The notes beneath the pieces were generated by a model, which saw only the letters and a program-made list of their open reading frames with translations, was not told the origin of the DNA and ran no database searches. Positions 31,864 to 42,409 of a stretch of 64,000 nucleotides of DNA are shown here, piece after piece. The number at the start of each line of letters is the position of its first letter. The stretch's first letter is position 1. Origin of the DNA: an uncultured Glaciecola sp. GTDB taxonomy: Bacteria; Pseudomonadota; Gammaproteobacteria; Enterobacterales; Alteromonadaceae. Where the stretch lies: positions 30,150 through 94,149 of the forward strand of contig CAKZLI010000025.1 in the NCBI GenBank assembly GCA_937125395.1, given 5' to 3'. Made by a program: the position numbers and the translations under genes.

Positions 31864-32663
31864 TGCTTCGCTCCTAATATTTGCGCTTGGATTGCGTCAG
31901 CTGGATAATGAAATGGCACAGGACCATCAGCTTGACCTTGTAAAAATTGTTGCACAAGGGCCGAATCAGAGGCTTTGATTTGTGCTGCAGTGCCATGCCC
32001 GATGACTTTTTTATTTGCTAAAATATACACATAATCAGCAATATTAAGCACTTCGTTGACATCATGGGTGACCACTATACTTGTCACTGACAGCGCCTCA
32101 CTGAGAGCCTTAATCAACTTGACCAAGACGCCCATCGAGATTGGATCTTGTCCGGCGAAAGGTTCATCGTACATGATTAACTCAGGATCTAATGCGATGG
32201 CACGGGCCAGTGCTGCTCGACGTGCCATACCACCTGATAATTCACTAGGCATCATTTGTGCCGCACCACGTAACCCGACAGTCTCTAGTTTAAGCAGGAC
32301 CAAGGTTTCAATCACAGATTCAGATAAATGAGTGTGTTCGCGCAAGGCAAAGGCGACATTGTCGTATACCGTCATGTCCGTAAACAAGGCACCGGATTGA
32401 AATAACATACTCATTGATTTGCGATTATGATACAAGGTAGAACGATTCATGGCTGGAATGGAATTACCTTTGAACGTGATATCACCTTTATCAGGCACTA
32501 ATTGACCACCGATTAGACGCAGCATAGTGGTTTTACCAATCCCACTTGGGCCCATGATTGCGGTTATTTTTCCTTTGGGGATATTAATACTAATATCATC
32601 ATAAATAAGGCGTTCACCACGAGAAAATGTAATGTTCTGTATTTCAACTAAGTGTTCAGTCAT
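31860..32663 (-). CDS. mlaF: Phospholipid ABC transporter ATP-binding protein MlaF
   Basis: ATPase that drives MlaFEDB. 267 aa: Walker [11 protein letters not shown], signature LSGGMARR, Walker [13 protein letters not shown], and the switch His in VVTHDVNEV. First gene of the leftward mlaFEDCB-ibaG-murA operon, divergent from yrbG. Confidence 0.96.
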   Translation of the reverse strand: MTEHLVEIQNITFSRGERLIYDDISINIPKGKITAIMGPSGIGKTTMLRLIGGQLVPDKGDITFKGNSIPAMNRSTLYHNRKSMSMLFQSGALFTDMTVYDNVAFALREHTHLSESVIETLVLLKLETVGLRGAAQMMPSELSGGMARRAALARAIALDPELIMYDEPFAGQDPISMGVLVKLIKALSEALSVTSIVVTHDVNEVLNIADYVYILANKKVIGHGTAAQIKASDSALVQQFLQGQADGPVPFHYPADAIQAQILGAKQ

Positions 32664-33039
32664 ATGCTGGCTGGTAGCCTTTCCTTTGCTTTAGTTACAA
32701 TGTATACGCATGAATGTTAAATGAGGTTTGATTATGTTCTTTCAAGAGGCATAAATCAAAATCATAAAGTAACAAGTTATGTACAACAAAATAGAACGCT
32801 ACGTCTGAATATGACCTGAATTAACCAATAATTTGATAGATTTCGTTGGATATTTTGACCTAGTCTGCAAAACAGATATTAAATACTGTCGTTTTTTGCC
32901 ATAATTAGTGCATTATAAGCTATGTATATGCAAAATCACAGATTGTTATTGCGTATAACCTGTTATTTAAGCCTAATAGTGATCAATTTCTAAGCCTGAT
33001 ATTATAAAAAAGAACCATTACATAGGGAACACTTTTGCC
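32664..33039. other. Divergent intergenic region mlaF / yrbG
   Basis: 376 bp, AT-rich. It must carry promoters for the leftward mla operon and the rightward yrbG-kds-lpt-rpoN operon. I could not assign convincing -35/-10 pairs by eye, and I see no ORF with a ribosome site, no strong hairpin and no RNA gene. Confidence 0.6.
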
Positions 33040-33996
33040 GTGCTGTTACAAATTGTTATTTTTTTAATCGGATTAGCGGTGTTAAGTTGGAGTGCTGACC
33101 GTTTTGTGTATGGTGCATCAGCACTGGCCAAGAATATCGGTGTTTCACCGATGATGATCGGACTGACAATCGTAGCCATGGGGTCTTCTGCACCTGAAAT
33201 CGTCGTTTCTGCAACGGCATCTTTATCGGGCTCACCTGACACCGCAGTTGGCAATGCCATCGGTTCAAATATCACTAATATCGCCCTGGTCTTAGGGATC
33301 ACTGCATTGGTCAAGCCTTTACTCGTCTCTTCAGATACATTAAAGCGCGAATTTCCGTTGTTGTTTGCGATGTGTCTTTTGGCAGCGTATTTTTTACATG
33401 ACCAAATGTTGACCTTTGTCGAAGGTGCAATTTTAATGGGCATGTTTGTTGTTGTCCTAGGTGGCATGGCATGGTTATCGTTCACAGTTGAAAAAGGCGA
33501 TCCGTTAGTTGATGAGAATGAATTAGAAATTCCCAGTGGCGTGTCCACATCTGTCGCTGTGCTATGGGTTATTGTTGGTTTAGTGATGTTGCCATTGTCA
33601 GCACATTTTTTGGTTGAATCAGCGGTGTTCATTGCCAAATATTTTGGTATCAGTGATTTAGTCATTGGCTTGACCATCATTGCCCTGGGGACAAGTTTAC
33701 CCGAACTAGCAGCTTGCATCGCAGGGGTGCTCAAAGGTGAAGATGATCTTGCGATGGGCAATATTATCGGCTCCAATATATTTAATATACTTGCTGTACT
33801 GGGGATGCCTGGATTGCTAGCGCCTGGATTGATTGACCCAAATGCGGCATCTCGAGATATGTTTGTGATGTTAGGGTTAACATTATTGTTGCTTGTATTT
33901 AGTTTTAATTTTGTGGGCACACGTCGCATCAACCGAGTTGAAGGCGGTGTATTAGTGGCTGTGTTTATCGGCTATCAAGTGATGTTATTTGCATGA
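33040..33996 (+). CDS. yrbG: Calcium/sodium antiporter YrbG
   Basis: CaCA-superfamily cation exchanger of the inner membrane. 318 aa with about ten membrane helices in two repeats, each holding the ion-binding motif: GSSAPEIVVSATAS with GNAIGSNITNIALVLG, and GTSLPELAACIAG with GNIIGSNIFNILAVLG. The start is GTG at 33040 (MLLQIVIFLIG, as in E. coli), with AGGGA 12 nt upstream. First gene of the rightward cluster, as in enterics. Confidence 0.92.
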   Translation: MLLQIVIFLIGLAVLSWSADRFVYGASALAKNIGVSPMMIGLTIVAMGSSAPEIVVSATASLSGSPDTAVGNAIGSNITNIALVLGITALVKPLLVSSDTLKREFPLLFAMCLLAAYFLHDQMLTFVEGAILMGMFVVVLGGMAWLSFTVEKGDPLVDENELEIPSGVSTSVAVLWVIVGLVMLPLSAHFLVESAVFIAKYFGISDLVIGLTIIALGTSLPELAACIAGVLKGEDDLAMGNIIGSNIFNILAVLGMPGLLAPGLIDPNAASRDMFVMLGLTLLLLVFSFNFVGTRRINRVEGGVLVAVFIGYQVMLFA

Positions 33997-34068
33997 ATGT
34001 GATTGCTAAACGTCGCTTTTTGCCAGTTAACTATTACATCAAGTGTAGCACTTGAGTTGGAGATGAGC

Positions 34069-35040
34069 ATGTCATTATCACCATTTGTATCTTCTGCTAA
34101 GCAAGTTATTGCAACAGAAATGGATGGAATCAATCAGTTAACGCAATCGCTTAATGATAAATTTGTTGCTGCGTGTGAATCTATCCTAGCTTGCAGTGGC
34201 AAAGTAGTCGTATCAGGAATGGGTAAATCAGGACACGTTGGTAATAAAATTGCCGCGACACTCGCTTCTACGGGGACACCTGCATTTTTTATGCATCCTG
34301 GTGAAGCTAATCATGGTGATCTGGGTATGTTGAGCCCACAAGATATTGTCATTGGTATTTCTAACTCCGGAGAAACAGCGGAGCTGATTGGTCTATTACC
34401 GGTATTAAAACGCTTGGGCATCACATTGATCGCTATTACTCAACATGCTCAATCCACATTAGCAAAACACGCAGATATCGTGTTACAGATTAACGTCCCC
34501 AAAGAAGCGTGTTCATTAGGGCTTGCGCCCACGACATCCACCACCATGACCTTAGTTTTAGGTGATGCCTTAGCTGTGGCATTACTGGATGCCAAAGGAT
34601 TTACGTCGGATGATTTTGCATTATCTCATCCTGGTGGCGCGTTAGGTCGTAAGTTATTACTTACTTGCGCAGATATTATGCGTACTGAGTCTGAGATCCC
34701 TTCCGTGCTGGCAAATACGCCGGTAACTCAAGCGCTATATGAAATAAGTAGCAAAGGGTTAGGTATGACCGGTGTGGTCGATGCTGATGGGGCCTTGTTG
34801 GGGATCTTTACCGATGGTGATTTACGTCGAGTATTAGATCAAAAATTGGACATTCATACGTTAATCGCTGAGCAGGTCATGACGCCAAACTGTTTAACCG
34901 CGAATGAAGAGTTATTGGCTGTGGATGCGCTAAACTTAATGCAACAAAAACAAATCAGTGCGTTGTTGGTGGTCAATCAGCAACAGCAACTTGTCGGCGC
35001 ATTTAATATGCATATGTTGTTGCAGGCTGGAGTCGTATAA
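34069..35040 (+). CDS. kdsD: D-arabinose 5-phosphate isomerase
   Basis: Makes arabinose 5-phosphate from ribulose 5-phosphate, the first step to Kdo. 323 aa: SIS domain (GKVVVSGMGKSGHVGNKIAATLASTGTPAFF, HPGEANHGDLGM, SNSGETAEL) and two C-terminal CBS domains (from about residue 205). The frame is open from 34003. GGAG at 34059-34062 fits the ATG at 34069 (6-nt spacing) and abuts that at 34063. The stop overlaps the kdsC start (TAATG). Confidence 0.95.
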   Translation: MSLSPFVSSAKQVIATEMDGINQLTQSLNDKFVAACESILACSGKVVVSGMGKSGHVGNKIAATLASTGTPAFFMHPGEANHGDLGMLSPQDIVIGISNSGETAELIGLLPVLKRLGITLIAITQHAQSTLAKHADIVLQINVPKEACSLGLAPTTSTTMTLVLGDALAVALLDAKGFTSDDFALSHPGGALGRKLLLTCADIMRTESEIPSVLANTPVTQALYEISSKGLGMTGVVDADGALLGIFTDGDLRRVLDQKLDIHTLIAEQVMTPNCLTANEELLAVDALNLMQQKQISALLVVNQQQQLVGAFNMHMLLQAGVV

Positions 35041-35630
35041 TGGCATCATCAAACAAGCAAACGAATCGACTCAATAATGTCATCAGCACCTTGTATACTG
35101 CGGATTTTGACCGAGCAGTGTATGACCAACTAAAAGCCGTTAAATTATTAGTCTGTGATGTAGATGGGGTCTTTTCTGATGGGCGCATTTACTTGGGTAA
35201 TCAAGGTGAAGAGCTCAAGGCATTTCATACCCGCGATGGTTATGGTATCAAATCGTTAGCGCAATGTGGAATCGCAGTAGCCGTAATAACAGGACGAACG
35301 TCTCAGTTAGTGCATGAGCGAATGAGTGCATTAAATGTCACTCATATTATTCAAGGGCAAGAAGATAAATTGACGGCTTTGACGACATTGATGAGCACAT
35401 TAGGCTTATCTGCGGAGCAAGTCGCCAGTATGGGTGATGATATGCCTGATGTGGGTATGTACCAGTGCAGTAGTATCAAGATCGCTGTGCAGGATGCACA
35501 TCCTTATGTTGCGCAACAGGCTAATTGGGTAACGCAATTAGCCGGAGGATTTGGGGCGGTACGCGAAGTCACAGATACGTTTTTGCAAGTGCATGGCAAG
35601 CTGGATGGTATTCATGGAAGCAGCGTGTAA
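35040..35630 (+). CDS. kdsC: 3-deoxy-D-manno-octulosonate 8-phosphate phosphatase
   Basis: HAD-family phosphatase that releases Kdo from Kdo 8-phosphate. 196 aa. HAD motif I is VCDVDGVFSDGRIYL with the nucleophile Asp; motif II AVITGRTS; Lys in GQEDKL; motif IV MGDDMPDVGM. It overlaps kdsD by one base and lptC by one base. Confidence 0.95.
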   Translation: MASSNKQTNRLNNVISTLYTADFDRAVYDQLKAVKLLVCDVDGVFSDGRIYLGNQGEELKAFHTRDGYGIKSLAQCGIAVAVITGRTSQLVHERMSALNVTHIIQGQEDKLTALTTLMSTLGLSAEQVASMGDDMPDVGMYQCSSIKIAVQDAHPYVAQQANWVTQLAGGFGAVREVTDTFLQVHGKLDGIHGSSV

Positions 35631-36208
35631 TGAATCGAGTTGGCTATAGTATTGTATTGTTATTTACATGTGTGTTGGGATTGTATTTTTATCCATTCAA
35701 TCAATCCACCACCTTGACGGATGATGTGTCGACACAAACATTGTTTGAAACACCTACGTATCGAGCTGAAAACCTCACCTCAAAATTGTACGCCCAAGAT
35801 GGTAAACTCAGTCATGAAGTATTTGCTACTGTGATGGAGCACTATGAAACGCTTGGATTTATGGTATTTGAACAACCACTATACACCATTTATGTCGATG
35901 CTGGTCAACCTTACAAAATCAGCGCTGATGAAGGGACTTTATTTACTAATAATATTGTTCGTTTGGAAAAGAACATTGTCATCAAAAGTTTAAATCAAAG
36001 TGATTTTATTCAACAGATTACAACCGACTTTATAGAAATAGACTTAACCACAAACACCCTATATTCCGATAGTGAAGTACGTATGACAGGGGCTGAATTT
36101 TCAATGCTGAGCAAAGGCTTAAACGGTGACATGCAAGCCAAAAAATTTAATTTAACTGGACATGTAAAAACCGTATTTGCTAGCTCAACTGCCCAAATTA
36201 GAGAGTAA
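35630..36208 (+). CDS. lptC: LPS export ABC transporter periplasmic protein LptC
   Basis: Bitopic inner-membrane component of the Lpt bridge that passes LPS from LptBFG to LptA. 192 aa (E. coli 191) from the ATG at 35630, which overlaps the kdsC stop. One N-terminal membrane helix (VGYSIVLLFTCVLGLYFYPF), then the beta-jellyroll, with YKISADEGTLFTNNIVRLEKN typical of the family. The upstream open frame inside kdsC is not used. Confidence 0.92.
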   Translation: MNRVGYSIVLLFTCVLGLYFYPFNQSTTLTDDVSTQTLFETPTYRAENLTSKLYAQDGKLSHEVFATVMEHYETLGFMVFEQPLYTIYVDAGQPYKISADEGTLFTNNIVRLEKNIVIKSLNQSDFIQQITTDFIEIDLTTNTLYSDSEVRMTGAEFSMLSKGLNGDMQAKKFNLTGHVKTVFASSTAQIRE

Positions 36209-36211
36209 TGA

Positions 36212-36772
36212 ATGACTAAATTTGCAAGTTTAATAATGACCTCCATGCTTTATTGCAGCGTGTATCATGGCGCGGTAGTTGCACAAAACACGGACGTCAA
36301 TGCACCGATTGAAATCAGTGCTAAATCAACATTTGTTGATGGTGTTAGTAAAATGTCAGTGTATAAAGATGCCGTAGTAGTTAAGCAGGGCAGTTTACAG
36401 ATTTTGGCTGATAGCTTGAGTATCGATGCTAGTGCAGGGGAGGGACTAGAAGTGTTTATCGCATCGGGTAACCCTGCATCTTTTGAGCAAACATTACCTG
36501 ATGGCACTCGGGTCACAGCTGCGGCTCAAGAGATCCGTTATTCGGTTGTCACTCGTAAGATTAAATTTTCTGGTGCAGCGCAGTTAGCGCAAGATACATC
36601 GGTAGTGACCAGTGACACTATTGTTTTTGATTTAATTAACAAACAACTGATAGCTAATGCAGCTGAGACACAAGGTGGCCGCGTCACTACAGTATTTCAA
36701 CCTGAAGTCTTGCAACAACAATTACAAGAGACGGAAGACGCACCGCAAGGCGAACAAGGCGAAGATAAATAA
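36212..36772 (+). CDS. lptA: LPS transport periplasmic protein LptA
   Basis: Forms the periplasmic beta-jellyroll bridge for LPS. 186 aa with a signal peptide cleaved near AVVA-Q (residue 25). OstA-like core: [33 protein letters not shown] and [27 protein letters not shown]. The C-terminal tail is acidic and Gln-rich. It overlaps lptB by one base. Confidence 0.93.
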   Translation: MTKFASLIMTSMLYCSVYHGAVVAQNTDVNAPIEISAKSTFVDGVSKMSVYKDAVVVKQGSLQILADSLSIDASAGEGLEVFIASGNPASFEQTLPDGTRVTAAAQEIRYSVVTRKIKFSGAAQLAQDTSVVTSDTIVFDLINKQLIANAAETQGGRVTTVFQPEVLQQQLQETEDAPQGEQGEDK

Positions 36773-37497
36773 TGGCAGTATTAAAAGCGTCGCATTTAGC
36801 GAAGTCATACAAATCACGACAAGTTGTGCGTGACGTAAGTATCGAAGTTGAGTCTGGGCAAATAGTCGGGTTGTTAGGGCCAAATGGTGCAGGTAAAACA
36901 ACGACCTTTTACATGATTGTAGGCTTAGTGCCACTGGATAAAGGTGAAATCGTGCTAGATCAAACCGACCTTACGTTGCAGCCAATGCATGAGCGAGCTC
37001 GCCAGGGGATTGGTTATTTACCGCAAGAAGCGTCGATCTTTAGAAAGTTATCCGTGTATGACAACATCATGGCAATTTTACAGACGCGTAAAGAGTTATC
37101 CGTTGAGCAACGAGAAAGTGAAGCGGACTCATTACTCGATGAATTTAACATTAATCATATTCGCAATAGTGCAGGTATGGCATTGTCGGGCGGAGAACGT
37201 CGTCGAGTAGAGATCGCACGTGCGTTGGCTGCTAATCCCAAATTTATTTTACTGGATGAGCCTTTTGCTGGAGTTGATCCTATTTCTGTTGGTGACATTA
37301 AACACATCATCCAACAACTCAAAGAACGCGGTATTGGCGTACTGATCACTGATCATAATGTAAGGGAAACATTAGATGTGTGTGAAAAAGCTTACATTGT
37401 TAGTCATGGGGAGTTGATAGCTTCTGGAACTTCCTCGCAAGTCCTTGAAAACAAGAAGGTTAAGGAAGTATACCTTGGCGAAGAATTTAAGCTATAA
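36772..37497 (+). CDS. lptB: LPS export ABC transporter ATP-binding protein LptB
   Basis: ATPase that drives LPS extraction with LptFG. 241 aa: Walker [15 protein letters not shown]-loop region [13 protein letters not shown], signature [15 protein letters not shown], Walker [17 protein letters not shown], switch His [10 protein letters not shown], and the conserved C-terminal YLGEEFKL. Confidence 0.97.
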   Translation: MAVLKASHLAKSYKSRQVVRDVSIEVESGQIVGLLGPNGAGKTTTFYMIVGLVPLDKGEIVLDQTDLTLQPMHERARQGIGYLPQEASIFRKLSVYDNIMAILQTRKELSVEQRESEADSLLDEFNINHIRNSAGMALSGGERRRVEIARALAANPKFILLDEPFAGVDPISVGDIKHIIQQLKERGIGVLITDHNVRETLDVCEKAYIVSHGELIASGTSSQVLENKKVKEVYLGEEFKL

Positions 37498-37557
37498 TGA
37501 AAATGTAAACAGGTATTTTGGATGTTACCTGTATGATATGTAGTTAAAAGGAATTCG

Positions 37558-39012
37558 ATGAAACACTCGTTACAACTCAAATTTAGCCAACAATTAACGA
37601 TGACGCCGCAACTTCAGCAGGCCATCAAATTGTTGCAACTCTCCACATTGGATTTACAACAAGAGATCCAAGAAGCCATTGAAGCTAATCCCTTGCTTGA
37701 AATCGAAGAACAATATAACGATGGCAATGATACCGAACGCTCCGGAGATACGAACGCGTCTGTCGATGGCGATAAAGTCACTAGTCATGATGCCCTGGAG
37801 GGCAATGCTGTTCCGGACGAATTACCGCTAGATAGCACATGGGATGATTATTACAATGCCTCATCGGCTCCTGCGCCGATGGCAAGTGGTGGGGTTGACG
37901 AAGATTATATTTTTCAAGGTGAAACCACCGAAGACATTCAGTCACATTTATTGTGGCAAATGGGGCTAACCCCTTTTAGTGATAATGATCGAGCCATCGC
38001 CACAGCGATCATCGATTCAATTGATGAGTCAGGTTATTTGACGATGTCGACGGAAGATTTACTCGAATCAATGCAAGATCCTGACATCGAGCTGGATGAG
38101 GTGGAATGCGTATTAAAGCGCATTCAGATGTTTGATCCTATCGGTTCAGGCTCACGCACACCACAAGAATGCTTGCTCGTGCAATTGCGCCAATTTGATG
38201 ATGCTACTCCCTACTTACAAGAAGCGCGTTCAATCATTAATGAGTATGCAGATTTATTGGCGAGCAAAGATTATCGTACCTTGATGCGCAAGACTCGTTT
38301 GAAAGAGGACCAACTTCGAGAAGTGATGATGTTATTACAATCATTGAGTCCTCGTCCTGGTAGCGCTTTAATCACTAAGGAATCTGAGTATGTTATTCCG
38401 GATGTATCCGTTGCCAAGAAAAATGGGCGTTGGAGCGTAGATCTCAACCCCGATAGCTTACCCAAATTAAACATTAATCAACAATATGCGGCATTAAGCA
38501 AAAATTCACGGAACTCTTCTGACTCAGCGTTTGTCAAATCTCATATGCAAGAAGCCAAATGGTTTATTAAAAGCTTAGAAAGCCGTAACGATACCTTACT
38601 CAAAGTCGCCAATTGCATTGTGCAACAGCAAATGGGATTTTTTGAGCATGGGCCTGAGATGATGAAGCCAATGGTATTGAATGATGTGGCAGAGATGGTG
38701 GATATGCATGAATCTACTATTTCACGGGTCACTACCCAAAAATATATGCATACCCCACGTGGTATCTATGAATTGAAGTATTTTTTCTCAAGTCATGTCG
38801 CGACTGAGTCTGGTGGAGAATGTTCCTCTACGGCTATTCGCGCCCTGATCAAAAAACTCGTGGCAGCGGAGAATACGGTGAAGCCACTGAGTGATAGCAA
38901 AATTGCAGATGTGCTGTCGGACCAAGGTATTAAGGTTGCTCGTCGGACCATTGCAAAATATCGGGAGTCGTTATCGATTCCACCCTCCAACCAGCGTAAA
39001 AGCTTGGTTTAG
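37558..39012 (+). CDS. rpoN: RNA polymerase sigma-54 factor
   Basis: Alternative sigma factor for -24/-12 promoters opened by AAA+ activators. 484 aa: region I ([33 protein letters not shown]), acidic region II (about 50-115), core-binding domain and the C-terminal RpoN box [11 protein letters not shown] good ribosome site (AAAAGGA) precedes the ATG. Two likely target promoters lie in the psp region at 50370 and 50781 of this window. Confidence 0.97.
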   Translation: MKHSLQLKFSQQLTMTPQLQQAIKLLQLSTLDLQQEIQEAIEANPLLEIEEQYNDGNDTERSGDTNASVDGDKVTSHDALEGNAVPDELPLDSTWDDYYNASSAPAPMASGGVDEDYIFQGETTEDIQSHLLWQMGLTPFSDNDRAIATAIIDSIDESGYLTMSTEDLLESMQDPDIELDEVECVLKRIQMFDPIGSGSRTPQECLLVQLRQFDDATPYLQEARSIINEYADLLASKDYRTLMRKTRLKEDQLREVMMLLQSLSPRPGSALITKESEYVIPDVSVAKKNGRWSVDLNPDSLPKLNINQQYAALSKNSRNSSDSAFVKSHMQEAKWFIKSLESRNDTLLKVANCIVQQQMGFFEHGPEMMKPMVLNDVAEMVDMHESTISRVTTQKYMHTPRGIYELKYFFSSHVATESGGECSSTAIRALIKKLVAAENTVKPLSDSKIADVLSDQGIKVARRTIAKYRESLSIPPSNQRKSLV

Positions 39013-39036
39013 TTATCATTATAGAAGGAAGTCATT

Positions 39037-39324
39037 ATGCAGATAAACCTTACCGGTCATCATGTTGAAATTACTGAATCATTACGTAACTATGTCGATA
39101 TAAAATTTGAGAAGCTAGAACGACATTTTGACCACATTAATAATGTGCATGTTATTTTAAATGTCGAAAAAATAAATCAAAAAGCAGAAGCCAAATTAAA
39201 CCTCAGCGGTGCTGAAGTATTTGCCACTTCAGAACATCAAGATATGTATGCTGCGATTGACGGTCTGATTGATAAGCTAGACAGACAAGTGATCAAGCAT
39301 AAGGAAAAATTACTAAGACATTAA
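39037..39324 (+). CDS. hpf: Ribosome hibernation promoting factor (short HPF)
   Basis: Binds the 30S decoding centre in stationary phase and promotes 100S dimers. 95 aa, short type without the C-terminal dimerisation domain. The family start MQINLTGHHVEITESLRNYVD and the basic AAIDGLIDKLDRQVIKHKEK helix are present. It lies 24 bp after rpoN as in E. coli. Confidence 0.95.
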   Translation: MQINLTGHHVEITESLRNYVDIKFEKLERHFDHINNVHVILNVEKINQKAEAKLNLSGAEVFATSEHQDMYAAIDGLIDKLDRQVIKHKEKLLRH

Positions 39325-39327
39325 TCC

Positions 39328-39771
39328 ATGCAGATTTCTGATATTTTAGCAGCGAACCGCATTAAATGTGCGGTTCCCTGTTCAAGCAAAAAAAAGATAT
39401 TTGAGACGATCAGCCTATTAGCCGAAGACGTCAATAACGACATATTACAAGCTGACGTCCTTGAGAGTTTAGTGGTTCGAGAAAAAATGGGTTCGACAGG
39501 TATCGGCAATGGAATTGCAATTCCTCATGGCCGTATTGCGGGACTCGACAACGTCGTTGCAATCTTAGTCACCAGTGCTGAGAAGATTGAATTTGAAGCC
39601 ATAGACCGTCAACCTGTTGATGTGTTTTTTGCGTTACTGGTACCTGAATCACAAATTGACGGACACTTACACACGCTGGCGAGTGTCGCTGCAAAGTTGA
39701 CAGACACTGCTGTTGTGGCACAATTACGCAAAGCTACCGCAGCGGAACACGTGTTAGACGCTCTGGTATAA
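39328..39771 (+). CDS. ptsN: PTS-Ntr EIIA component
   Basis: Terminal phospho-acceptor of the nitrogen PTS; regulates K+ transport and other targets. 147 aa. The phosphorylated His is in GSTGIGNGIAIPHGR, and FFALLVPESQIDGHLHTLASVA is conserved. Starts 3 bp after hpf. Confidence 0.95.
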   Translation: MQISDILAANRIKCAVPCSSKKKIFETISLLAEDVNNDILQADVLESLVVREKMGSTGIGNGIAIPHGRIAGLDNVVAILVTSAEKIEFEAIDRQPVDVFFALLVPESQIDGHLHTLASVAAKLTDTAVVAQLRKATAAEHVLDALV

Positions 39772-39800
39772 CACAATCTATCCATTAGGGTCATAAATCG

Positions 39801-40691
39801 ATGAAACTCATCATTATCTCCGGTCGTTCAGGGTCAGGTAAATCCATTGCGTTACGTTCATTAGAAGATCTCGGGTATTATTGTGTAGATAATATTCCCG
39901 TCAACTTATTACCTGCTTTGACTCACTCAATCATCGATGAATATGAGGATGTGGCGGTCAGTGTTGATGTAAGAAACCTGCCCAAAGAGTCCAACGAGTT
40001 ATCTGAGATTCTCAATTTTTTACCTGATGATTGGAATGTTTCAATTGTATTTTTGGATTCCAGTACTAATGTGTTACTCAAACGCTACAGTGAAACGCGC
40101 CGATTGCATCCATTGAGTAAAGGCAATCAATCTCTTGAAGCGGCGATATTATTAGAAAAGCAATTACTTGAACCCATGAAAGAACGGGCTGATCTGTTTA
40201 TTGATACCGACCAGTTAACGGTACATGAACTATCCGAATTAATCCGCGAACGTATTTTAGGTAAAAAAAGCTCTCGCTTGGTATTGGTGTTTGAATCGTT
40301 TGGCTTTAAATATGGGATCCCCAAAGATGCGGATTATGTATTTGATGCACGTTTTCTTCCCAACCCCCATTGGGAGCCTGACTTGAAGCATTTTACGGGG
40401 GTTGATTCTCCTATCCAGGTGTTTTTGGGTAGTCAGCCGGTGGTCACTAAATTTATATGGCAAATTCAGAATCTCATTACCACTTGGCTACCTCATTTAG
40501 AGCGCAATAATCGCAGCTATGTGACGGTAGCGATTGGCTGCACCGGTGGACAACATCGCTCGGTATACGTGGCTGAACAGTTAGCATTAAACCTGCGCGA
40601 ATCTCATCCAGATGTACAATTACGGCATCGTGAATTGGCTCGCCATCAAGCCAAGCTGGCGCAAGTTGACCCAGCACCAATCAAACCATGA
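39801..40691 (+). CDS. rapZ: RNase adapter protein RapZ
   Basis: Nucleotide-binding protein that in enterics brings GlmZ small RNA to RNase E, tuning glucosamine-6-phosphate synthesis. 296 aa: Walker [17 protein letters not shown] (from residue 8), [16 protein letters not shown], and the C-terminal RNA/GlcN6P domain with [26 protein letters not shown] and [15 protein letters not shown]. Overlaps the npr start by 4 bp. Confidence 0.95.
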   Translation: MKLIIISGRSGSGKSIALRSLEDLGYYCVDNIPVNLLPALTHSIIDEYEDVAVSVDVRNLPKESNELSEILNFLPDDWNVSIVFLDSSTNVLLKRYSETRRLHPLSKGNQSLEAAILLEKQLLEPMKERADLFIDTDQLTVHELSELIRERILGKKSSRLVLVFESFGFKYGIPKDADYVFDARFLPNPHWEPDLKHFTGVDSPIQVFLGSQPVVTKFIWQIQNLITTWLPHLERNNRSYVTVAIGCTGGQHRSVYVAEQLALNLRESHPDVQLRHRELARHQAKLAQVDPAPIKP

Positions 40692-40966
40692 GTGATTTTG
40701 CAGAAGCCACAGTCACCATAGTTAACAAAATGGGCTTGCATGCTCGTCCTGCTAGCCAATTGGCAAAACTGGCTGCGGGTTTTACTTCCGTCATCACCGT
40801 GCATCAAGGTGACAAACAAGCTGATGCCGCCAGTGTATTAGGCTTATTAATGTTGGAATCATGTCAGGGCAAATCTGTGCGTGTCGAAACACAAGGTCCT
40901 GATGCACAAGCAGCACTGGATGCTGTGGTCGAATTAATCAGTCAAAAATTTAATGAAGAAGTGTAG
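40688..40966 (+). CDS. ptsO: HPr-like phosphocarrier NPr
   Basis: Phosphocarrier between EI-Ntr (PtsP) and PtsN. 92 aa; active-site His18 in [15 protein letters not shown] and the regulatory Ser region [17 protein letters not shown]. Overlaps rapZ. Last gene of the cluster before mgtE (79-bp gap). Confidence 0.94.
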   Translation: MSDFAEATVTIVNKMGLHARPASQLAKLAAGFTSVITVHQGDKQADAASVLGLLMLESCQGKSVRVETQGPDAQAALDAVVELISQKFNEEV

Positions 40967-41045
40967 TTTTACGAATCATTTCATGACATTAGCAGCCTTT
41001 CACGTTATTCTATAACCAACTTTACATGTCTCGCAGGAATGGATT

Positions 41046-42407
41046 ATGGCTGATACCATCGCTGCAAAATTTGCCGAGAGTCAACTCACCGAAATTACGG
41101 ATGCACTTGCATCGGGTAAATTTGTTTCGGTGCGTAAAATTCTGCATGAAACTCCGGCGTGTGATGTCGCATTAATCCTCGAATCAACCCCAACCAAAAA
41201 CCGCGATACTCTGTGGCAACTGCTTGATGCCGATTATCACGGTGATGTGTTAGAAGAATTATCTGAAGAAGTGCGTAACGGTATTATCAGTAAAATGATG
41301 CCGGATACGGTGGTCGATGCGCTTGAAGATATGGACACCGATGACTTAGCTGAAACCCTCAGTAGTTTACCTGATGAGGTGTTGCAAGATATTTTGGTAT
41401 CGATGGATGATCAAGATCGCGACCGAGCCGAAAAAGCATTAAGTTACGGTGAAGAAACCGCCGGTTTTATCATGAATACCGATACGATCACCCTTCGCCC
41501 CGATGTAGCGATAGATGTTATTTTGCGTTACTTGCGTCTCAAGGGTGATTTGCCGCAGAATACCGATACGTTTTATGTGGTCAATCGCAGCGATTTTTTA
41601 ATTGGTTCGGTACCTGTAACACGCTTGCTCACTGCCAGTCCTGACGTTACTGTCGCTGATATGATGGATGAAGAGCCTGATGCGATCACCGTTGATATGC
41701 CAGATGACCAAGTGGCGAGTTTATTTGAACGTTACAACTGGCTCTCTGCGCCGGTGGTAGATGCGGATAATCATTTGGTCGGACGAATTACCATTGATGA
41801 TGTGGTCGATATTATTCGTGAGGATGCTGAGCATTCCATGATGAGTATGGTGGGCTTGGACGATGAAGAAGATACCTTTGCCCCCGTTGTGCAATCGACT
41901 AAACGTCGTTCTATTTGGCTTGGTGTGAATCTGATCACAGCGTTATTAGCTGCTATGGTTTCAGATATGTTTGAACAAACTTTATCACAATTAGCTGTCC
42001 TTGCTATTCTCAATACTATTGTACCAAGCATGGGTGGGGTGGCTGGTAATCAGACATTAACCTTAGTGATCCGAGGAATGGCACTGGGTCATGTCAATGA
42101 TTCAAACTCGCGGGTGCTGATCCAAAAAGAGCTGGCGATAGCCTTTTTTAATGGGATTATCTGGGCTGTACTGATTGCTTCGGTTGTTGGCTTATGGAAA
42201 CAAGATTTTGACTTGGGTGTGATCATCGCTTTTGCGATGTTAATGAATATGATTGCAGCCGGTTTGGCTGGAGCAACATTGCCGTTAATAATGAAAAAAC
42301 TTAAGATAGACCCAGCACTTGCCGGAAGCGTTATCTTAACCACCATTACTGATGTGGTGGGTATATTTGCATTTTTAGGAACGGCAACCTTGTTTCTTAT
42401 TTATTGA
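41046..42407 (+). CDS. mgtE: Magnesium transporter MgtE
   Basis: Mg2+ channel gated by cytosolic Mg2+. 453 aa: N-domain of superhelical repeats (about 1-130, TDDLAETLSSLPDEVLQDILVSM), two CBS domains (about 135-260, with GRITIDDVVDIIREDAEHSM), then five membrane helices with the pore-lining TIVPSMGGVAGNQTLTLVIRGMALG. Preceded by CAGGAATGG. Ends 2 bp from the convergent msrA stop with no terminator. Confidence 0.94.
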   Translation: MADTIAAKFAESQLTEITDALASGKFVSVRKILHETPACDVALILESTPTKNRDTLWQLLDADYHGDVLEELSEEVRNGIISKMMPDTVVDALEDMDTDDLAETLSSLPDEVLQDILVSMDDQDRDRAEKALSYGEETAGFIMNTDTITLRPDVAIDVILRYLRLKGDLPQNTDTFYVVNRSDFLIGSVPVTRLLTASPDVTVADMMDEEPDAITVDMPDDQVASLFERYNWLSAPVVDADNHLVGRITIDDVVDIIREDAEHSMMSMVGLDDEEDTFAPVVQSTKRRSIWLGVNLITALLAAMVSDMFEQTLSQLAVLAILNTIVPSMGGVAGNQTLTLVIRGMALGHVNDSNSRVLIQKELAIAFFNGIIWAVLIASVVGLWKQDFDLGVIIAFAMLMNMIAAGLAGATLPLIMKKLKIDPALAGSVILTTITDVVGIFAFLGTATLFLIY

Positions 42408-42409
42408 TT

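Noticed and set aside
33018..33932. 304-codon minus-strand open frame opposite yrbG
   Set aside because: Low-complexity Asn/Ser/Thr/Pro-rich translation typical of the antisense of a membrane-protein gene; yrbG has the antiporter motifs.
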